Shown here: in pieces, positions 58,110 to 64,000 of the stretch
Numbering within the stretch: the first letter of the stretch is position 1
How the letters are laid out: the number at the start of each line of letters is the position of its first letter
DNA from: Bombyx mori
Taxonomy: Eukaryota > Arthropoda > Insecta > Lepidoptera > Bombycidae
Direction: 5' to 3'
Length of the DNA stretch: 64,000 bases
Assembly (NCBI RefSeq): GCF_030269925.1
Contig: NC_085111.1
Span: forward strand, 2,658,142 to 2,722,141
Position numbers and translations under genes: made by a program
Notes under the pieces: model-generated
Told to the model about the DNA's origin: nothing
Databases searched by the model: none
What the model saw: only the letters and a program-made list of their open reading frames with translations

Positions 58110-58425
58110 TTTTAATCTAAATTCTTATTGTTATGAATAATGTTAATATGAAGTGAAATGAGATTGTATGGTATGAAATATAATCTCATTAAAATGGTGT
58201 ACTTTTACTGAGATTTTTTCAGTGGACTTTTTGGAGGATCCCGAGAAGTTACGTTCAGCGGCTTTGTGTGATTTTCCCACATTTGTACACTTTCACAGAT
58301 ACTAAACGGTTAATAAACCACCGTTATTACACATTTAAACCTGAAGAAACACTAAAGAGTCAAAAAAAAAAACAAATTACACAACTTAACTCCTCGCGTT
58401 CGCGCCAAAAAGTCCTATGTATGAG
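58110..58425 (-). repeat. Unnamed dispersed repeat, copy 2 (uninterrupted)
   Basis: Reverse complement of 25640-26200 without the SINE. It reads straight through the insertion point at about 58318-58330. Confidence 0.7.
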
Positions 58426-58429
58426 ATCC

Positions 58430-59593
58430 GGTAAACGCTTAATACTAGGTGTGCAATAAAATTATCTGCCAATATGCGCTCCACAAATAAGTAAAAATTC
58501 CAAAGGCACTGCTGAGACAACAATCTGCTTTCGTATCCAAATATAATCTTGATCGTCAACGAGCTAAAACAAAATTAATTATCACAAGAGTGTTGCAAGA
58601 TATAAGAATACAAACTTAGTATATTAATTAGCGCTAAAAAACAAACAGCATAAATAAATGTTGAAATACATTATGACGTATAAAGCGGTTACATAGTATA
58701 GGTATTTCCCATTGTTCATCTTTTAGTAACGATGATAAAAACTATAGCTTCAATCATGATAATTTTCGCTACAAATGTCACGATTCGATTACTTTTTAAC
58801 CGATTTCAAAAATAATTAGTGTATAAAATCGACTGTATGTTTTATTTGGATTTGGTTACCTCAAAACTTTTTTCTAGGTGAACCAATTTTTATGATAATT
58901 TTTTTATTATTCTCATTTTATCTTAAGATCAGCAGTTTTTATCCTCAATAATTCATATTTAATTAACTACATTAATGATATTCACAATTTATATTGTTGA
59001 AATAAATTGTTTTTTTTTCTTGCTAAAATACGGTATTATCATTTGACAAAAATAAACAGATCGATGTATTTTTTATTTAAAAAAATCACGTTCTTTCTCC
59101 CACTTGGAATAATAACCATATAATTAATCAGTTTTCTTGTGTTATTTTTTATTTCTTTATTTTAAATCAAATTATCGAAATCATGTTTTATTACAACATA
59201 TAATTCAACTACCAGGGCGTTAAATTCTTACCAGTAGCGATATAAGTCACAACTTGAACGCTCTACCTTCATTGAGACAAGAGATTGAAGTCTCAGTTGT
59301 ATTGGAATAAGGTCACTTATCCATCACCACGGAACACATAAATGCTCTCTAGTTCCTACTAGACAAGCAGCTCACAATACGGCGAACCATCATTATTAAT
59401 TACGCAAATAAATAATAAATTTCACCAACAATACAATTAAATTACAAATAACATTGCGTGTTTAATACCCGCTATATTTTCCCGACAAAAAAACATTAAT
59501 TTTTCTTCCACACAATTACATAGCTAAAGTACAATCGTATCGGAAAATTGTTGGAAATCGGAATATAGACGGCTAATATTCACGGCTAATATT
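58430..59593. other. AT-rich spacer
   Basis: 59215-59340 may be a decayed SINE. No gene recognised. Confidence 0.4.
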
Positions 59594-59840
59594 TACTGGT
59601 GGTAAGACCTCTTGTGAGTCCGCACGGGTAAGTACCACCGCCCCGCCTATTTCTGCCGTGAAGCAGTAATGCGTTTCGGTTTGAAGGGTGGGGCAGCCGT
59701 TGTGACAATACTGAGACCTTAGAACTATATCTCAAGGTGTGTGGCGCATTTACGTTGTGGATGTCTATGGGCTCCAGTAACCACTTAACACCAGGTGGGC
59801 TGTGAGCTCGTCCACACGTCTAAGCAATAAATAAAAAAAC
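59594..59840 (+). mobile_element. Bm1 SINE body
   Basis: Starts ACTGGTGGTAAGACCTCTTG and ends in CAATAAATAAAAAAA. Confidence 0.9.
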
Positions 59841-60164
59841 TTGCAAAACACAGTTCTAAGTTACATATTTCGCGTATTCCTCTTTGTTTTTATGAAAATG
59901 TTTTTATCGACCTAAAAAACGGCAAGAGCAAACTGCATAATACAAGCAACAGTAACATGATGTAGTTCAAGGAATGACCTTTTAATGCCCCCTGTAGCAA
60001 ACGCACATTTGTTATCGTATCTGATTCTAACTAAACGAGAATACGCAAAAACCCAACGTTCTCTTACTGTGGGAAGATACGTCTATATAAAAACTTATTG
60101 TTTCCACTTAGCTATGTATGAGTTCTCGTGAACTTTATACATACGCGCACGATTATAATAACGA

Positions 60165-60199
60165 TATAAAAAGGATGGTGTTTTACAAACGACGTCAGT
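60165..60199 (+). promoter_or_regulatory. Core promoter of gene 6: TATA box and initiator
   Basis: TATAAAAA at 60165-60172 and an arthropod initiator TCAGT at 60195-60199, spaced 30-31 bases. The start site is near 60196, so the 5' UTR is only about 20 bases. Confidence 0.8.
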
Positions 60200-60216
60200 A
60201 AACAAAGCCGCTAGAC

Positions 60217-62047
60217 ATGAAACAGACGGTGCGGTCCTGTATCGTCCTTTGCCTTTTTGTAGGCTTAGGAAATGCATCAGGTAATAATAATAATAATCTT
60301 TATATAATTTTCAAGTTACTCAATTGATTTTAATATCAGTACAAACTATTTTATTAAGTAAATTTTCATTTAATAGCTTGTTTTGATTTTTTTCAATGTA
60401 TTCTCTCAATGCATTGGACTTTTATCTAGGTGGATTCTTTGTCTACACATATTGATATCCCTGTCAGACAATTGAATTGCTTTACTTTTTGTTGCAGTAA
60501 GAGTGCGTCGAGGCTATGGAGGTAGCGTTGGAGGGGGAGGGGGAGGAGGAGGAGGTGGTGGAGGAGGATTCGGTTTCGGAGGCGGTGGCGGTGGTGGATT
60601 CGGCTTCGGAGGCGGTAGCGGGGGCGCCTTCGGAGGAGGCCTCGATACGATCCGGGAAGGTGTTGGCAATATTATCGGAAAGGTTCACGCCGGTCTCTCC
60701 GGTTTGGGTGGCGGAGGCTTTGGCGCTGGAGGCGGCGGAGGTTTTGGCGCCGGAGGCGGCGGAGGTTTTGGCACTGGAGGCGGTGGAGGTCTTGGAGGTG
60801 GTAGTCACGGTGGATTTGGAGGATCTAATGAAAAAACGATCTACACGAAATCGAACGATGGAAAATCTGGTGGTTTCGCCTTCACCGGTACATTAGATGG
60901 CGGAAAAGGTGGTTACGGCGGTGGCGGTGGATACAGTAATGGCGGTAATGGAGGCGGCGGCTACGGTGGCGGCGCTGGGTTCGGTGCCGGAGGAGGCTTA
61001 GGTAGCGGTGGATCAGGAGAAGGTGCTGGCGGGCACAGCGGCAGTGGAAACGGAAAGTACAATGGGGCGAGTGGATCCGGAAATAACGGCTACGGAGGCA
61101 GCAGCGGCGGAGCATTCGGTGCGGGAGGTGGATTTGGAGGGGGTGCTGGCGGTGGCCTGGGCGGTGGTGGAGCAGCAGGGGGACTAAGCAGTGGCAGTGG
61201 AAAATACGGTGGCTCCGGAAGCGGTGGCTATGGAAGCAGTGGAAGTGGAGGATTTGGCGGAGGTGCAGGTTTTGGAGGGGGAGCCGGTGGTAGTAAACAC
61301 AGCAGTGGCGGTCACAGTGGTGGAGGAGGCTTCGGTGCCAGTGGTGGATTTGGCGGAGGAGGAGGTGGAGGAGGTGGTGGTGGTTCTGGATCTCATGAAA
61401 ATTCTGGAAGTGAAGAATATGGATCAAATGAAAATGAATTTCACGTAAAAGGCGACGGTAATGGCGGCAGTAGTGGTGGAGGGCTGGGAGGTGGTGCGGG
61501 CGGTGGATTTGGAGGTGGAAGTGGCCACGGCGGCAGTATTAGTGGTGGTTATGGTAGTCACGGTGGAAATAAAGGAACCGGCAACGTTGGTTATGGCGGT
61601 GGCGCTGGAGGGGGCTATGGCGGTGGCACTGGAGGGGGTTTAGGCGGCGGTACCGATGGCAGCTTTGGGTTGGGCCTCACAGCTGGATTTTCTGGGATCG
61701 GCGCCGGAAAAGGAGGTGGATTTGGTAGCGGTGGAGGAGGACTGGGCGCCGGAGCAGGTACGAGCCACAGCGGTGGATTCGGCGGATCACTTGGCTTTGG
61801 TGGTGGACACGGTGGTTATGGCGGAAGTGGAGGAAGTAGCCATAGTGGTTCCGGTGGATATGGCGGAAGTGGAGGAAGTGGCCACAGTGGATCCGGTGGA
61901 TATGGCGGAAGTGGTCACGGTGGTTCAGGTGGTGGCTGTACTTCCGGTTGCGGTGGCAGCGGTGGTTACGAAAGCCATAGTAATGCCTTTGCCTCTGCTA
62001 GTGCTAAAGCTTCAGCCTCTGCTAGTGTCGGAAGCTATGGCAAATGA
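60217..62047 (+). CDS. Gene 6: secreted glycine-rich structural protein, 537 aa
   Basis: join(60217..60280, 60498..62047). Exon 1 encodes the 21-residue signal peptide MKQTVRSCIVLCLFVGLGNAS. The intron is phase 1, with donor GTAATA at 60281 and acceptor TTGTTGCAG ending at 60497. The mature protein is mostly Gly with Ser, Phe, Tyr and Ala in short repeats (GGGGGFGAGG, GSGGYGGSGGSGHSGSG). It is interrupted by two polar islands near residues 130-160 (NEKTIYTKSNDGKSG) and 318-345 (HENSGSEEYGSNENEFHVKG). The only two Cys after the signal peptide sit at about residues 502 and 506 (CTSGC). The tail is AFASASAKASASASVGSYGK. This fits glycine-rich cuticular (CPG-like) or silk-associated proteins; the family name is a guess. 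It could form an elastic or cross-linked matrix. Overlapping frames on both strands are artefacts of the repeats. Confidence 0.88.
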
Positions 62048-62123
62048 AATGCGTTTCGTAATTAATAGACTGTTTTTCTAATGGCCATATAGTTATATGA
62101 GACTATTCTAGTTAGTTACATAA

Positions 62124-62152
62124 AATAAACTCTAATATTATGTTGCAATAAA
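62124..62152 (+). terminator. Polyadenylation signals of gene 6
   Basis: AATAAA at 62124-62129 and again at 62147-62152, about 80-105 bases after the stop. Confidence 0.7.
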
Positions 62153-62159
62153 ATTGTTT

Positions 62160-62627
62160 TTCTGTAATATAACTTTATTGGTCTTAATTTACGTTGAGAT
62201 CTTAATTCATCGGAATATTCCATTTCAAAAACACAGTCAGAGGTCAACTAACATTTGCTAACTAAAATTTAGACAAACAACTAGAACGTAATCCCACGAG
62301 ATAATTCGAATAAAACAGGTAATGTTGTATCTTCAACTGCTACAGAAGGCATTAAAATAAACTCGAGCAAAAAACGAGAACAACTTTGTTCAGAAATAAA
62401 AACTCGACCATAGCAAAAAACTGTTGTTGAAATATTCATTTTATACCTTAATGGATAAGACGATTTGTTACTTGTAACTTTACTTAGTGAAGATAAAATT
62501 TAACAGAGAAAAGGGAAAATACGCGAATACTTGCGGCAGAGCTGGGAATGTTCTCGCTTAAATATGCAGTACCTTCAGAATTTACCTCAGGCATAATCCC
62601 ATCCCTAGATACTGTTTTTTGATTTTC
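62160..62627. other. AT-rich spacer
   Basis: No gene or repeat recognised. Confidence 0.4.
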
Positions 62628-62843
62628 TTTTTTATTGCTTAGATGGGTAGACGAGCTCACAGTCCACCTGGTGTTAAGTGGTTACTGGAGCCCATAGACA
62701 TCCACAACGTAAATGCGCCACCCACCTTGAGGTATAAGTTCTAAGGTCACCCTTCAAACCGAAACGCATTGCTGCTTCACGGCAGAAATAGGCAGGGTGG
62801 TGGTACCCACCCGCGCGGACTCACAAGAGGTCCTACCACCAGT
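62628..62843 (-). mobile_element. Bm1 SINE body with internal deletion
   Basis: Reverse-oriented. About 30 bases between TAAGTTCTAAGGT and CACCCTTCAAACCG are missing compared with other copies. Confidence 0.88.
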
Positions 62844-63279
62844 GTACTCAGCTTTAAGCGTTTTACTTGACGGAACTTTGTGTTTCAACTGTTTTTCGAA
62901 TAACAATGCTCTCGTCTGAGTCCTCAGTAAGATCAAAACAACACATATATTTTTTCACACCCTCAGATTTTGCCAGACGGTGATTTCATTCATAGAGAAG
63001 GATCAATTCATCTCTTAAAACGCACTATGAACCACCGCATCTGTTCCAAACAGTAGATATAAGCTATACGATGATAAGTGATGGTTAATAACAGATGACG
63101 GGATCATCTAACTTCTAAAACAACGAGGTTCAAAAGTTAAGTTTGAGGTGAAAAATATTGATAACCGATCCACTAATGCAATTGAGATATCAACCTCATG
63201 TTAATGGGTGGGAAATGATTTCAAGTTATTGCCTACACAAAAAAAAAGAAAGAATGGAAAACATAAAAGATAACCACTT
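62844..63279. other. AT-rich spacer
   Basis: No gene or repeat recognised. Confidence 0.4.
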
Positions 63280-63390
63280 TTTATTGGCCTTGTATAGGCA
63301 GACGAGCATATGACCCACCTGATGGTAAGTGGTTACCGTCGCTCGTGGACATCAGCGATGCCAAGGGCAAAGCCAAGCCGCTGCCTTCCG
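63280..63390 (-). mobile_element. LINE-A 3' tail, diverged
   Basis: TTGGCCTTGTATAGGCAGAC through CAAAGCCAAGCCGCTGCC. Confidence 0.8.
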
Positions 63391-64000
63391 TTAAAATTGT
63401 ATTCGGATATGACTCCCACTACGACCCATTTAAATTTGATACGAAGGATTCAAACTGGAAAAAAATGTGGTGAAATCAATTCGGGCAATACCACAAGTGA
63501 CCACAAGGTGTATTTGTTTCATTCAATTTGAAAACGTAAACAGGTCTGATATCAAAACAAAAACTTTGTGGATGTTGAAAGAATAAATAATAAAAAACCA
63601 ATCTTCACAAAAAGAACTATAAAATCTGTATGAAGAAAACAATAATTACGCTCAACAAGAACTCCTAATTTATAGTCAGTTTAATTAAGTAACATCATAA
63701 AACAAGTTTTGAAATGGTTTTCTCCTATTTGTCTAAAGACACGGCTGACGTAATAAAACCGGTACATTAGTACATCTAATTCTAGTTACAGTAGCTACTT
63801 CAATCTGTGAATACAATTTTTTTTTTAAGTGAAAATTCTTAAGGCGCATTGGGAATAAAATTTAACTCGCGACAAACGCGGATTAAGCAATTTTTTTAAA
63901 TGAAATTTTTTAATTATATAAAATGTATATATAAATGGTGAAGAGGTTGTTTGTCTTATACAAAGCATTCCTTATTACAAAAGAAATATGATTTAAGGAT
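63391..64000. other. AT-rich end of window, possible promoter
   Basis: TATATATAAATGG at about 63926-63938 resembles the gene 2 TATA box region and could belong to a gene that starts beyond the window. Nothing else recognised. Confidence 0.25.

Noticed and set aside
60482..62081. Several long open frames on both strands overlapping gene 6
   Set aside because: They are by-products of the GGN-rich repeat; only the frame joined to the signal-peptide exon has splice sites, promoter and a sensible protein.

Overview
The window looks like nuclear DNA of a silkworm, Bombyx mori or a very close relative. This rests on many copies of a Bm1-type tRNA-derived SINE, lepidopteran Helitron ends, CR1/Jockey, R1 and RTE LINE fragments with many clear target-site duplications, an AT-rich background, and spliced genes with canonical GT/AG introns. 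No bacterial, CRISPR, rRNA or free-standing tRNA signal was seen.

Six cellular genes can be supported: gene 1 (1-969, +, 5' end outside the window), gene 2 (1158-1945, -), gene 3 (11141-12115, +), gene 4 (15877-17006, +), gene 5 (44485-45386, +) and gene 6 (60217-62047, +). All have the same build. A very short first coding exon encodes a signal peptide, a phase-1 intron follows, and one exon encodes the rest of a secreted protein. Genes 1, 2, 3 and 5 are rich in Ser/Ala/Gly, with Tyr/Pro stretches in 1 and 5. Gene 6 is an extremely glycine-rich protein of 537 residues. Gene 4 is a 79-residue secreted protein of ordinary composition. The likely setting is extracellular structural material (cuticle, eggshell or silk), but I could not name any of the genes.

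The rest is mostly transposon-derived. A CR1/Jockey-like LINE with an almost complete ORF2 lies at 5341-8640 (-), and short 3' ends of the same family recur across the window. A second Jockey-type LINE has an RT fragment at 28977-30205 (-) and many 3' ends. RTE-type C-termini, an R1-type 3' end inside a mariner relic (48014-49240), a 471-bp hAT derivative with an 8-bp target duplication (24460-24946), a 2.3-kb element with about 665-bp inverted arms (18991-21303), several Helitrons, several MITEs and about 20 Bm1 pieces fill the intergenic space. Many are nested, which gives relative ages.

The most interesting points are the shared exon architecture and shared loose repeat of the secreted genes, the evidence that Bm1 here behaves as two separable units (a tRNA-like head and a body), the long inverted-repeat element with a spliced coding relic, and a nearly perfect 391-bp tandem duplication carrying a TATA-like motif.
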